A stretch of 64,000 nucleotides of DNA from Acidobacteriota bacterium (GTDB lineage Bacteria > Acidobacteriota > Terriglobia > UBA7540), in contig JAKAWG010000006.1 in NCBI GenBank assembly GCA_021817045.1, positions 1 through 64,000 of the forward strand, in the 5' to 3' direction. This document shows, piece by piece, positions 46,901-54,582 of the stretch. The translations under genes were made by a program, and so were the position numbers. Every line of letters starts with the position of its first letter. Position 1 is the stretch's first letter. The notes beneath the pieces were generated by a model. The model worked only from the letters and a program-made list of their open reading frames with translations. It did not search any database and had not been told where the DNA came from.

Positions 46901-47265
46901 TTGACGGCTTGGCGCTCCGTGCCCACAGAGAGTTGAACGCGCACAGTCGCCACTTGATCGACGCCAAGAACGATTCCTTCCTGCTGGTAATGCTTGAAAC
47001 CTGACTTCGCGACTTGCAAGCGGTAGGGTCCGACCGGAAGAAGGACCAGAAGATAATTTCCTTGTCCGTCGGTCCGAGTCTGGCGTGTGAATCCGGTTTC
47101 AAGCTGAGTGGCTCGCACGCGCGCGTGCGGCACCCGCGCCCCACTCGCGTCGGTCACGGTGCCACGAATGCTTCCGCTCACTCCCTGCGCAGCGAGACGA
47201 CCGCCAGCAAGTGCGATGAAAAGTACGAAGAGTGCAAACGTCCAAGGGTTTCGGAGCTTTGTCAT
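43981..47265 (-). CDS. TonB-dependent receptor, Oar-like, with CarboxypepD_reg domain
   Basis: 1094 residues from the ATG at 47265. A signal peptide (about 9-27, cleavage near LAAQ) is followed by a regulatory-like beta domain (28-115: SIRGTVTDASGARVPHARV), a plug domain with LPLNGRNFTQLGLLLPG and the QRPESNEFLIDGVENYN turn, and a barrel ending AKFLF. These features match acidobacterial receptors. Its position between the deiodinase-like and AhpD-like genes suggests uptake of the substrate those enzymes act on; that is inference. Confidence 0.92.
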   Translation of the reverse strand: MTKLRNPWTFALFVLFIALAGGRLAAQGVSGSIRGTVTDASGARVPHARVRATQLETGFTRQTRTDGQGNYLLVLLPVGPYRLQVAKSGFKHYQQEGIVLGVDQVATVRVQLSVGTERQAVNVRANAPLVQTTNDLGETVRGEEILDLPLNGRNFTQLGLLLPGDAPLTPGLLKAGGTLRSGQSYAVNGQRPESNEFLIDGVENYNLVNAGFVLEPPPDAIAEFRILTNTAPAEFGNNAGSTTNIVTRSGTNQFHGDVWEFLRNDGLDTRNFFSQNVEPYKQNQFGGTLGGPIEHNKMFFFAYYEGLRNRQGETQAATVPSVAERQGDFSQAVNPLTGQVAPLINEFTGQPFPNNQLPFINPISQAVLQFYPLPNDGANQFITTQTLRNDSDQFGLRVDRYLSPRDSVFVRYMFSNGSQLDPLSVSGANVPGFPVGEDFRAQNAAVEETHSFSATAVNLAEFSFLRNKLLFDEAQNHTPISSLGFQYSPTLASQAGPPFVEIEGYASVGNPITGPNDSYENTFSATDSLDWIHGTHDVKFGGGFQREQINYLLGIASNGFFVFAPFPVSDAFASFLFGQPVVFLQGGGDLPRGLRGNRFDLYAEDGYKLTSRLTVNAGLRYELPVPYSVLGNKTALFEPGIQSQVMPSAPVGLLYPGDPGVPAGLIHTDYRGFAPRFGLAWDPTGSGRWSIRSAYGIFYDPYYNGGAGPVQAPISAPPWFKTIQEEPPSSFGNPLPTGLNPFAPTFANPQTLTLLTLDPNLSLPYAQDWNFTVERSFGQSWLLDVGYVGTKGTHLPRFVEDNPATYVPGQSTEANVNQRRPYSGCTLAQPANCVYGSVGLISGIANSDYNALQASLQRRFARGLEFLASYTYSKTLDDASSLNITGSSPQNVAGENDLAQNPFDLEAEYGRSLFDARHRLVLSYIWQIPFGKQPRNWYERALGGWQVNGIFTASTGTPFTVYDSSDPSLQGQSPEISGFFSDRPNLIANPNDGPKTPQEWFNLQAFQRVTQPGQFGSSGRNVVQAPGLAEWDFSFFKNVAFSESRTLQFRVECFNLLNRPNFGLPVSDINSPSFGQIQSAGQPRLIQLAAKFLF

Positions 47266-47319
47266 GTTTTCTGCCTTGGCTTCTCTCATCGCTGTCCCGA
47301 AAAATCTCCTTGATTGGTC

Positions 47320-47339
47320 ATTCCCGCGAAAGCGGGAAT
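47320..47339. repeat. Short palindromic repeat with GAAA loop
   Basis: ATTCCCGC-GAAA-GCGGGAAT, a perfect 8-bp stem with a GNRA-like loop, between the deiodinase-like gene and the TonB receptor. The same word is a dispersed repeat in many unrelated genomes (it resembles the Neisseria dRS3 core). It may weaken read-through between the two genes. Confidence 0.6.
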
Positions 47340-47388
47340 CCAGTTCGCTGGACCCCCTCCTGCGCAGGGCTGACGAAAAGGGTGACTT

Positions 47389-48126
47389 TCATCGCCGTGG
47401 GTAGGCCGGAGGCCCTTGTGCCGCTCGAGAGGGTGGGACAAGCCTCTGAAGTACTTTGGCCATCTCGGCGGGATGGAAGCCATAGGGTCCAGCCCGGCTC
47501 TTGTAAGCCACGCGGCCGGAGCGGTCAATGACGTAGAGGCGATCTGGCCACGCCGTATACGCCCGCTCCGTGCTATCCTGCATGTCGTCCACAAGCGCCG
47601 GAACGTGGATTCCCAGCCTAACCACGCAGGTGTCCGCGGTGGCATCGCGTTCACCAAAAGTCTTCGCGCTTGCCACCAAGATGTGCTGTTTGAGGTTGCT
47701 TGGCATTTCCCAGCCGTCTGTCGGATGTGCCTCTTCGATGTAGACTACAAAGAACGCTGCGCGGTCCTTGTACTTCTGGTACAACCGGTTAAGCGCGGGA
47801 ACCTCCCGGCGAAAGGGCGGTCAAGTGTAACTTCCGAAGATCAGCACCACCGGTTCTTTTCCGCGCAGCGAAGAAAGACGCACGATGGCGGAGCAATCCT
47901 TGGTTTTTAGCGCGAAATCCGGCGCCATCTCTCCGACCTTAAGGTTGCCCTTGCGCGCAGTGAGCCACATGGGCTCAAACGGAAACACCCAGAAAGTGAC
48001 GGCCGGCAGCTTTGACATGATCCGCCCGAATACACTTGGAGGTTGCCGCATCGCCCAGTACAAGCCAGCCAGCAGGGCTATGTAAACAGCGAACAAAACG
48101 ACCGCGCACTTGAAAAGAATTCGCAT
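47389..48126 (-). CDS. Iodothyronine-deiodinase-like protein, candidate selenoprotein
   Basis: 246 codons with one in-frame TGA at codon 102 (47823-47821). The start used is the ATG at 48126; another ATG is at 48156. Residues 3-26 are a membrane anchor (ILFKCAVVLFAVYIALLAGL). The thioredoxin-like domain then has EMAPDFALKT, VLIFGSYT, then UGA, then PPFRREVPALNRLYQKYKDR, AFFVVYIEEAHPTDGW and YVIDRSGRVAYKSRAGPYGF. This matches the deiodinase core, whose active site is GSCTUPPF. The frame is unbroken across the UGA. Length and anchor resemble animal deiodinases (about 250-270). A SECIS-like hairpin follows. Reductive dehalogenation of an aromatic or a peroxide reaction is possible; the bacterial substrate is unknown. 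Without Sec it would be a 101-residue truncation. Confidence 0.83.
47794..47811 (-). promoter_or_regulatory. Candidate bacterial SECIS hairpin (deiodinase-like gene)
   Basis: On the minus strand CG, a bulged C, CGGGA (47808-47804), loop GGT (47803-47801), TCCCG (47800-47796), CG. The loop begins 17 nt after the UGA, and its first two bases are G. The distance and the 3-nt loop are identical to those of the AhpD-like gene, although the stem sequences differ. Confidence 0.7.
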
Positions 48127-48754
48127 TGCAGCTTGTAAACACGCCCCCAGGGACATCCTGCTCACACCGAGAGGTTCTGCCGACCCTTGCCAAGTCTCGC
48201 TGCCGCAGAAGGCCTTACCTTCATGGCCCTGCATGCCTCAACGGTTCGGCAAACAATTGGAACCCGGGTCCCCATCACAACGAGGGCTGGCGCGTTGGCC
48301 GACCCATTGAGGAATCTGTTTTTTGTTCCGCCGATTGCAAAGTACAAGCAGATTCCCTTCGCTCCGCTCAGGACAGGCTCTCGCTGCGCTCGGTATGACA
48401 CCGCGCCGAAATGTTCTTTAGGAAAGGGCTGGGACGTTTGTCCTAATGCTTTTGAGCTTAAATGCTCTCTCCAACACCGAAACAGTCTATTTTTGCGGGT
48501 GCTGGCCGTCAATAGCTCATCTGCACTAACGAACTACATAAAATGAATTAGAAGGTCCGGAATTTCTTCAGGGGGCAACATGCGCAAAGCCTCCGGTGCC
48601 TTAAGGAGACTCAACCAAGGTTAGTGTCCCCATCGAGGATGGATGAAACCCTCGTCTGCAGGTCTCAGGCAGCCTTGATTACGACGGTTGAGGGCATATT
48701 AGATACTATTTGACAGGGGTGTGAGGCGGCGTCATAATTTCCGCCGCTACTCTT
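48127..48754. other. Divergent intergenic region
   Basis: About 630 bp. No gene seen. It contains a stretch at about 48356-48402 (CTTCGCTCCGCTCAGGACAG and CGCTGCGCTCGGTATGACA) of a type often dispersed in genomes as short repeats, the promoter at 48710-48738, and the presumed leader of the leftward deiodinase-like gene. Confidence 0.5.
48710..48738 (+). promoter_or_regulatory. Near-consensus sigma-70 promoter for the MFS gene
   Basis: TTGACA, 17 bases, CATAAT: a perfect -35 and a -10 with one mismatch at ideal spacing. Transcription would start near 48745, only about 10 nt before the GTG used by the transporter, so the transcript would be almost leaderless. Confidence 0.7.
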
Positions 48755-50014
48755 GTGCCACTCAACGCGGAGATAGGAGAATCCCGGTCAACATCCAAGC
48801 CCCTCGCGTGGTGGCTAGCGATCCTGCTGGGACTCTCTTTAACCATCAATTTCATTGACCGGCTCGTTCTCGCGACGATCGCGCCCACACTTTTCTCTGT
48901 TTTGCACCTCACGGCCACGGAGTACTCTTATATCGTCTTTGCCTTCATGCTCGGCATGACGCTCGGTCAAATTCCTGCCGGCGTCTTGATTGACCGGGTC
49001 GGGGTTAGGACCGGGCTGGCAAGTATTTTTGCGGGCTGGTCATTCAGCAATATGGCGCAAGCCATCGCACGCACGGTAGCTGAGTTTAGCGGGTTGCGTT
49101 TCCTGATGGGTTTTTTTGAATGCGGCAATTACTCGGCAGGGGTAAAGAGCGTTGGTGAAATTTTCCGTGACGACGAGCGAGCGTTGGCTCTCGGTGTTTT
49201 CAATAGCGGCAGCCTTCTGGGTTCGGTCGTGGCGCCGCCGCTGGTCGTTTACATCGCTCATCACTTCGGCTGGCGCCATGCTTTCTTTCTTCCCTCTCTC
49301 GCCGGCCTTGCCTGGATTCCACTGTGGCTTCAGTCTTCCCGGTCTGCAAGGGGACTTCGCTTACCGCAGTCGCAACACCGCGTAGAGGGCAACAAAGGTA
49401 TCACCGTCGGCCGCCTGCTCCGGCTTCGCCAAACCTGGGGAGTCATCCTGATGCGGGCGTTTTCGGGTCCCCTGTCGCAATTCTACTGGTACTGGCTTCC
49501 ACTCTACTTCGTCCGCGGTCGCGGAATGAAGATGCAGACGATGGCAGGCTTGGTCAGTCTGTCGTACCTGGTGGGCGGGTTCGGCCAGCTTGGCGGCGGC
49601 TATTTTTCCGGCTTCCTGATTCATCGCGGCACAAGCCTGGACCGCGCGCGAAAAGTGACGTTCACGATTGGGGCGGTACTCGCCGGCCTGTGTACGCTGC
49701 TGGCTCCCATTACTCGCGGTTCGTTGGATGCGGCGCTCGCCGTGGGAATGGGCATTTTTGGCGTGAACGTCATGTCGAACCATGTCATTGCGATCATTAC
49801 GGACGTATTCCCTGACAATACGCTCGCGCGCGTCACAGGGGTAACAGGCGTGGGAGAAGGAGTGATCGACATGGCCATGACCCTGCTCACGGGTATCGTG
49901 ATCCAGCGTTTCTCCTGGTTTCCAGTATTCGCGGTAGCATCCTTGATGCCCTTGGGCGCTCTCGCTGGCCTCTATTTGAAAGTTCGCACGTGCCAGCCTG
50001 TCACCATTGAATAG
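48755..50014 (+). CDS. MFS transporter, anion:cation symporter (ExuT/GudP-like)
   Basis: 419 residues from GTG. Twelve membrane segments. NFIDRLVLATIAP in TM1 and the GVLIDRVGVRTGL loop are typical of the ACS family that imports hexuronates, glucarate and other sugar acids. It precedes the GH3 gene by 75 bp in the same direction, so it probably imports the sugar product of the hydrolases that follow. A double hairpin lies between the two. Confidence 0.87.
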   Translation: MPLNAEIGESRSTSKPLAWWLAILLGLSLTINFIDRLVLATIAPTLFSVLHLTATEYSYIVFAFMLGMTLGQIPAGVLIDRVGVRTGLASIFAGWSFSNMAQAIARTVAEFSGLRFLMGFFECGNYSAGVKSVGEIFRDDERALALGVFNSGSLLGSVVAPPLVVYIAHHFGWRHAFFLPSLAGLAWIPLWLQSSRSARGLRLPQSQHRVEGNKGITVGRLLRLRQTWGVILMRAFSGPLSQFYWYWLPLYFVRGRGMKMQTMAGLVSLSYLVGGFGQLGGGYFSGFLIHRGTSLDRARKVTFTIGAVLAGLCTLLAPITRGSLDAALAVGMGIFGVNVMSNHVIAIITDVFPDNTLARVTGVTGVGEGVIDMAMTLLTGIVIQRFSWFPVFAVASLMPLGALAGLYLKVRTCQPVTIE

Positions 50015-50016
50015 CA

Positions 50017-50070
50017 GGGCGAGCATACCTCGCCCATCAACTAACCGGCGACCTAGAGCCGCCGCTACAC
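50017..50070. repeat. REP-like double hairpin
   Basis: A perfect stem GGGCGAG-CATAC-CTCGCCC at 50017-50035 is followed by a second GC-rich imperfect palindrome (CCGGCGACCTAGAGCCGCCG) and GCTACA. The tail GCTACA and the layout are shared with the element at 525-606. It lies between the transporter and the GH3 gene. Confidence 0.5.
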
Positions 50071-50088
50071 CACCATCAGGAGGCATTC

Positions 50089-52449
50089 ATGACAAGACGG
50101 GAGTTTGCATCAATGCTGGCCGCGGCCGGCATCACTTTAACGCGTGACCAGAAGGCGTCCGCGCAGGTCGGCGCGGGAACTGAGACCAAAGGGGCGGCGC
50201 GGAAGCCGGCAACGGCAAACGGCGCCGGCTACCGCAATCCCAGCCTTCCCATCGAACAGCGCGCGGCGGATTTGTTGCCCCTGATGACGCTCGAGGAGAA
50301 AGTCGAGCAGTTGAGGGGCGGCCGCACCTCGATCTACGGCATTCTCGATCCGACAGGAAAGCTCACGGATCAAGACATTCAGGGCAATTTCCGGCAGATT
50401 TATGACATGCAGTCGCGCAAGACGCCTTACGATCAGGCTGTCCTTCGGAACGCTCTGCAACGATACGCGGTGGAAAAGACGCGACTAGGCATCCCGCAGA
50501 TTTTTCAGGATGAGGCGCTGCACGGCTATACGGCGGCGGGCGCCACGAGTTTCCCCCAAGCGATTGCCTTGGGCAGCACTTGGGACCCCGACCTGCTCCA
50601 AAGAGTGTTCACCGCCGCGGCCGACGAAGCAGCGTCGGCGGGGATCAACCAGGTTTTTGCTCCGGTTCTCAATCTGGCACGCGACCCGCGCTGGGGCCGG
50701 ACCGAAGAAACCTACGGAGAGGATCCTCATTTAATTGCCCGCCTCAGCGTTGCAGCCATTAAGGGGTTGCAGGGGCAGAATTTCATGATTGACCGGCACC
50801 ACGTGCTGTCTACCGCAAAACACTTTGCCGCTCTCGGCCAGCCGTACGGCGGCCGCAACACAGCGCCGGCGAACTACTCGGAGCGCGTGCTGCGCGAAGC
50901 GTTCCTGGTACCGTTCCGCGCGGCGGTCGAAGAAGCGCAGGTGGGAAGCGTAATGGCCGCCTACTGCGAGATCAACGGCGGCGTGCCCTGCCATATTAAT
51001 CATTGGCTGTTGGAAGATATTTTGCGCGGCGAATGGAGATTTCGCGGCTACGTGACCTCAGACGGCGGCGGGCTCGAGATGCTGACCAACACGCATCACG
51101 TCGCCGCCGACTACGCCGGAGCAGCGCGTATGGCGCTCAAGGCCGGAGTTGATTACGACCGCTCGGAAGGCTCCGTCTATGCGACGTTAGCGGACCAGGT
51201 GCGTGCGGGCAAAATTCCGGAAAGCGAAGTGGACCGTGCCGTCGCGAGAATCCTGGCAACAAAGTTCCGCCTGGGCCTGTTCGAAAACCCCTACGTGGAT
51301 CCCGACTACGCTCAGCGAATCACCAACTGCGAAGCGCACCGCAAGCTGGCGCTTGAAGCCGCGCAGAAGGCTATCGTGCTCTTAAAGAATGAAAGCAGCC
51401 TGCTGCCGCTCGACTTGAAGAAATTCAAGACCATTGCCGTGATCGGCCCGGACGCAGCCGCCGTACACCTGGGCGGTTACAGCCGGCCGCCGGGCGGCCC
51501 GGGCGTCAGCATTTTGGAAGGCATTCGCGAACGCGCTGGGTCATCAGCTCGCGTGGTCTACGCCGAAGGTTGCCAAATCACGGTCGAGGCGGATGGCAAA
51601 GTCGAACTCCCCAATCCAAGAACCCAGAGAGCAAGCATCCGCGCCGCGGCCGAGGTCGCGCGCAAAGCGGATGTAGCCATTCTGGTCCTCGGGGGCAATG
51701 AAGCCACATGCCATGAGGCGGGAATAGACTTCCCGGGCGACCGGGCTTCGCTCGACATGACTGGCCTTCAAACGCAGTTGGTCCGCTCGGTCGTAGAAAC
51801 TGGAACTCCCACAGTGGTCTTCTTAATTAATGGCCGGCCGCTTTCCATCAACTACGTGGCCGAACACGTGCCAGCCATTCTGGAAGGGTGGTACCTGGGC
51901 CAGGAAGGTGGCACAGCCGCAGCCCAAGTGCTCTTCGGTGATGTAAACCCCGGCGGAAAGCTGCCGATCACCTTTCCGCGCTCAGTGGGCGAGTTGCCGG
52001 CTTACTACTACCACAAACCTTCGGCTAACGTGCCATACCTTTTCGAGAAGCGAGGCCCGCTTTTCGCTTTTGGCCACGGCCTAAGCTACACCACCTTCAA
52101 GTTTTCCAACTTCAGCTTGTCGCACGCTCGAATCGCTTCCGAGGGCGAGACAACCGTCAGCGTCGATGTGACCAATACAGGCGCGCGCGAAGGTGACGAG
52201 GTGGCGCAACTTTATATCCGGGACAAGGTCAGCAGTGTGACACGGCCAGTCAGGGAGCTGAGGGGGTTTCGGAGGATTCATTTGAAGCCGGGCGAGACGC
52301 AGATGGTTCATTTCAAGCTGACGCCCGCCGAGCTTGGATTTTACGACGTGGACATGCACTGGGTTGTGGAACCAGGCACGTTCGACATCATGGCCGGTTC
52401 GAGTTCCGTGCCCTCGATCAGCGCCTCGCTGGAGGTCGTTTCAGCCTAA
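50089..52449 (+). CDS. Glycoside hydrolase family 3 (beta-glucosidase/xylosidase type)
   Basis: 786 residues. The N-terminus MTRREFASMLAAAGITL is a twin-arginine signal, matching the tat genes in the window. GH3 N-domain (about 60-400): the substrate-binding K244-H245 in TAKHFAALG and the nucleophile D325 in GYVTSDGGGLEML. The (alpha/beta)6 domain with the presumed acid/base Glu in TCHEAGIDFPGDR follows, then a C-terminal FN3-like domain (about 685-775). It removes terminal beta-glucosyl or beta-xylosyl units from oligosaccharides. The upstream transporter and the downstream hydrolase suggest a plant-glycan locus. Exact sugar not determined. Confidence 0.93.
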   Translation: MTRREFASMLAAAGITLTRDQKASAQVGAGTETKGAARKPATANGAGYRNPSLPIEQRAADLLPLMTLEEKVEQLRGGRTSIYGILDPTGKLTDQDIQGNFRQIYDMQSRKTPYDQAVLRNALQRYAVEKTRLGIPQIFQDEALHGYTAAGATSFPQAIALGSTWDPDLLQRVFTAAADEAASAGINQVFAPVLNLARDPRWGRTEETYGEDPHLIARLSVAAIKGLQGQNFMIDRHHVLSTAKHFAALGQPYGGRNTAPANYSERVLREAFLVPFRAAVEEAQVGSVMAAYCEINGGVPCHINHWLLEDILRGEWRFRGYVTSDGGGLEMLTNTHHVAADYAGAARMALKAGVDYDRSEGSVYATLADQVRAGKIPESEVDRAVARILATKFRLGLFENPYVDPDYAQRITNCEAHRKLALEAAQKAIVLLKNESSLLPLDLKKFKTIAVIGPDAAAVHLGGYSRPPGGPGVSILEGIRERAGSSARVVYAEGCQITVEADGKVELPNPRTQRASIRAAAEVARKADVAILVLGGNEATCHEAGIDFPGDRASLDMTGLQTQLVRSVVETGTPTVVFLINGRPLSINYVAEHVPAILEGWYLGQEGGTAAAQVLFGDVNPGGKLPITFPRSVGELPAYYYHKPSANVPYLFEKRGPLFAFGHGLSYTTFKFSNFSLSHARIASEGETTVSVDVTNTGAREGDEVAQLYIRDKVSSVTRPVRELRGFRRIHLKPGETQMVHFKLTPAELGFYDVDMHWVVEPGTFDIMAGSSSVPSISASLEVVSA

Positions 52450-52703
52450 GTTCAGCGCGCAGCCACGGCGCCGGGTTTGTACCGTGGGTTTTTCTGCGCC
52501 GCGACTTGCCCACGTCCGCTATCACAGGCCGAAATTCGTCCGCCGTCAGAGGAGCGGGTGTGCGGCGAAAATTGACTGAGGCAATCATGACTCGATCCAC
52601 GGTGAACAAACGGTGGACGCGTGACACGGGCCGATTTCGTATACCCAAAAATCTACGGCACAAACCGGCGCCGCGACTACCCGCTTCGGTTTGACTTTGT
52701 AGC

Positions 52704-52744
52704 GGTGGGCTTCACGCCGCCAGGCGTGGCCGGGCCCGCCCACC
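52704..52744. repeat. REP-like nested hairpin
   Basis: Outer arms GGTGGGC (52704-52710) and GCCCACC (52738-52744) enclose CACGCC-GCCA-GGCGTG (52713-52728). Preceded by TTTGTAGC, similar to the TAGCGCC edge of the 525-606 element. Confidence 0.5.
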
Positions 52745-52945
52745 GACCTTTTCTAAATTGGCCGCTTTGGATCGGCGACGTCGCATCATCGAGTCAATGG
52801 CGAAGCTCCGCTACGCGGCACGACGAAGAAGCTGACAATTTCCTGAAAGCACTGTAGTTAGGTTCGTCTGATCTTCGGAAACGACCGAGTCGAAGACCTC
52901 TTTTCGGCCACCTTCAGACGGTTCCTGCCGGTCTTGGAAAAAAAC

Positions 52946-52981
52946 TGTCTCACTTGTCTCACCTGTCTCCACTGTCTCATT
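52946..52981. repeat. Four 9-bp direct repeats (TGTCTCAYN)
   Basis: TGTCTCACT, TGTCTCACC, TGTCTCCAC and TGTCTCATT follow without spacing, about 165 bp before the GH39-like gene. They could be an iterated regulator site or only a microsatellite. Confidence 0.5.
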
Positions 52982-53143
52982 TGAGGGGTATAGAGTGTTT
53001 CTTGTCGCCGCCCGCCCGGCGATGTTTTGCTGCAGCCGGCCCGCCCCCGGTTGCCGCTCACCCGGTCCGATGGCTCGGGTGCTTTGAAACTGAATGCCGC
53101 TCCGCCGCTCGGCGCGGTGATGCGCAAGCGGGGATTTTGGAAG

Positions 53144-54571
53144 ATGGTCCCTGATACGAGGAAGTTTCTCCCAGCTATATTGTTTCTGGCGCTCCTTCCG
53201 CTGACTGTTCGTGCCCAAGCGACAGTCACGATCAATCTGGGTTCGACCGTTGGGACCAGCAACCCCGATGTGTTTGGGGGAAGTGACGCCGGCACCCTAG
53301 GTGCGTCTCAGATTTCGACACTGGCTAACGTGGGCATGACCAACATTCGCGTGGATTACTGGATAAGCCGCACGGACGTAAACCAAATCGTTCCCGATAC
53401 CATCACCCTATCACAGTATGATTCTGCGCTGGCGAGCGGATGTCCCTCGGGAAGCGTATGCGATCCGAGCACCTGGAATTGGCATCCGTCAACTCCGTGG
53501 GCAGGCTCAAACAGCGCCCAATTGAACATACTGGGCCTCATGTCATACGGCGTATCTTGGGACAGCGCAGGCTGCAATGGGATATGGTGCGGGCCACCAA
53601 CCACTTCCGATGGCTGGACTGACTATGAAGACATTGTGAAGAAGATTTACCAGCATTATGGTCCCGTAAAGATGGTTGAAGTGTGGAACGAGCCGGACGG
53701 GAGTTGGTTCTGGCAGGTCAGTCCGTCCGACTATGCCACTTTGTACTACCACGTCGCTCAGGCCATCCGCAGCGTGGACAGCAAGGTGATGATCGGCGGT
53801 CCGGTAGCCTCCAGCCCCAGCGCCACCGACAGTTACCTTGACGCCCTTCATGCAGACAGCAGCATACCTTCGAGCTGGATCAACTTTATCTCCTATCATA
53901 ACTACGCCAGCAGCCCGACCGCCGAGACTGCCGCGGTGCGGGATTACGCACGGAACTATTGGCCTAACATTCCAGTCTACGTGACCGAGTGGAATGAGAG
54001 TTCCAGTTGCTCGTCCGCAACCGATCTGACTGGAGATGCTTCCACTTCCGTGGGTTGGTTCGGTTCTCGCCTGATTAATCTGTTCTCGCTTGGTTTAGGC
54101 GCTGACTATTTTTCTACCGATCTTACCAGTGCGGGATGCATCGCTTGGAATTATTCTTCGCAGACATTGCTTCCCAAGATGTATGTCTATTACCTCATGA
54201 ACAAACAACTTGGATTGGGCAGCGGTGCCGCAAGCCTCAAGTCAACGTCCGTCAGTGGTTTGACAGACGCCGCAGGTGCAATTAATGCAGCGGGCGATCC
54301 AGTAGCAGTATTGGGGAATTACGGAAGCGCGCAAAATGTCAGCGTGACCCTTACGGGTCTTGCCAATGGGACGTATTACCTCCAAACGTTCCTCGCCGAC
54401 TACGGGAGCAACCACGCACAAAGTTCTGTAGAGAAGACGAATGTTTCCGTGACCAACGGGCAACTGACTCACACCGTTGCCATGACAGCCGATTCCACGG
54501 CTGGAGTCATTTTATATTCGATCGGATCGGCACTTGATCCTCCGACAGATTTAACTGCAACACCGCATTAG
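53144..54571 (+). CDS. Secreted GH39-like / clan A glycoside hydrolase
   Basis: 475 residues from the ATG at 53144, giving a signal peptide MVPDTRKFLPAILFLALL cut near RAQ; an ATG at 53120 is the alternative. A TIM-barrel glycosidase with the acid/base E183 in VEVWNEPDGSW and the nucleophile E282 in VYVTEWNESS, as in GH39 and related clan A enzymes. It then has a C-terminal beta sandwich (about 375-460). The sequence ends DPPTDLTATPH, the typical first strand of an FN3 domain, so a further domain may have been lost. Substrate might be xylan or another beta-linked glycan. Confidence 0.82.
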   Translation: MVPDTRKFLPAILFLALLPLTVRAQATVTINLGSTVGTSNPDVFGGSDAGTLGASQISTLANVGMTNIRVDYWISRTDVNQIVPDTITLSQYDSALASGCPSGSVCDPSTWNWHPSTPWAGSNSAQLNILGLMSYGVSWDSAGCNGIWCGPPTTSDGWTDYEDIVKKIYQHYGPVKMVEVWNEPDGSWFWQVSPSDYATLYYHVAQAIRSVDSKVMIGGPVASSPSATDSYLDALHADSSIPSSWINFISYHNYASSPTAETAAVRDYARNYWPNIPVYVTEWNESSSCSSATDLTGDASTSVGWFGSRLINLFSLGLGADYFSTDLTSAGCIAWNYSSQTLLPKMYVYYLMNKQLGLGSGAASLKSTSVSGLTDAAGAINAAGDPVAVLGNYGSAQNVSVTLTGLANGTYYLQTFLADYGSNHAQSSVEKTNVSVTNGQLTHTVAMTADSTAGVILYSIGSALDPPTDLTATPH

Positions 54572-54582
54572 AGGACGAATAG

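Larger units (their letters stand above)
52450..53143. other. Intergenic region with hairpin and short direct repeats
   Basis: About 690 bp without a supported gene. It contains the hairpin at 52704-52744 and four 9-bp direct repeats at 52946-52981. Frames at 52811-53218 (minus) and upstream of 53144 (plus) have no family features. Confidence 0.6.

Noticed and set aside
47389-48126. Reading the deiodinase-like gene as a simple pseudogene
   Set aside because: The stop is UGA, it falls on the catalytic Sec position, the frame is intact on both sides, and a SECIS-like hairpin follows. It remains the main alternative if Sec genes are absent.
48162-48512. A 116-residue minus-strand frame upstream of the deiodinase-like gene
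   Set aside because: It spans a dispersed repeat type stretch and shows no family features.
52811-53218. A 135-residue minus-strand frame upstream of the GH39-like gene
   Set aside because: It reads through the 9-bp repeats and has no known fold or ribosome-binding site.
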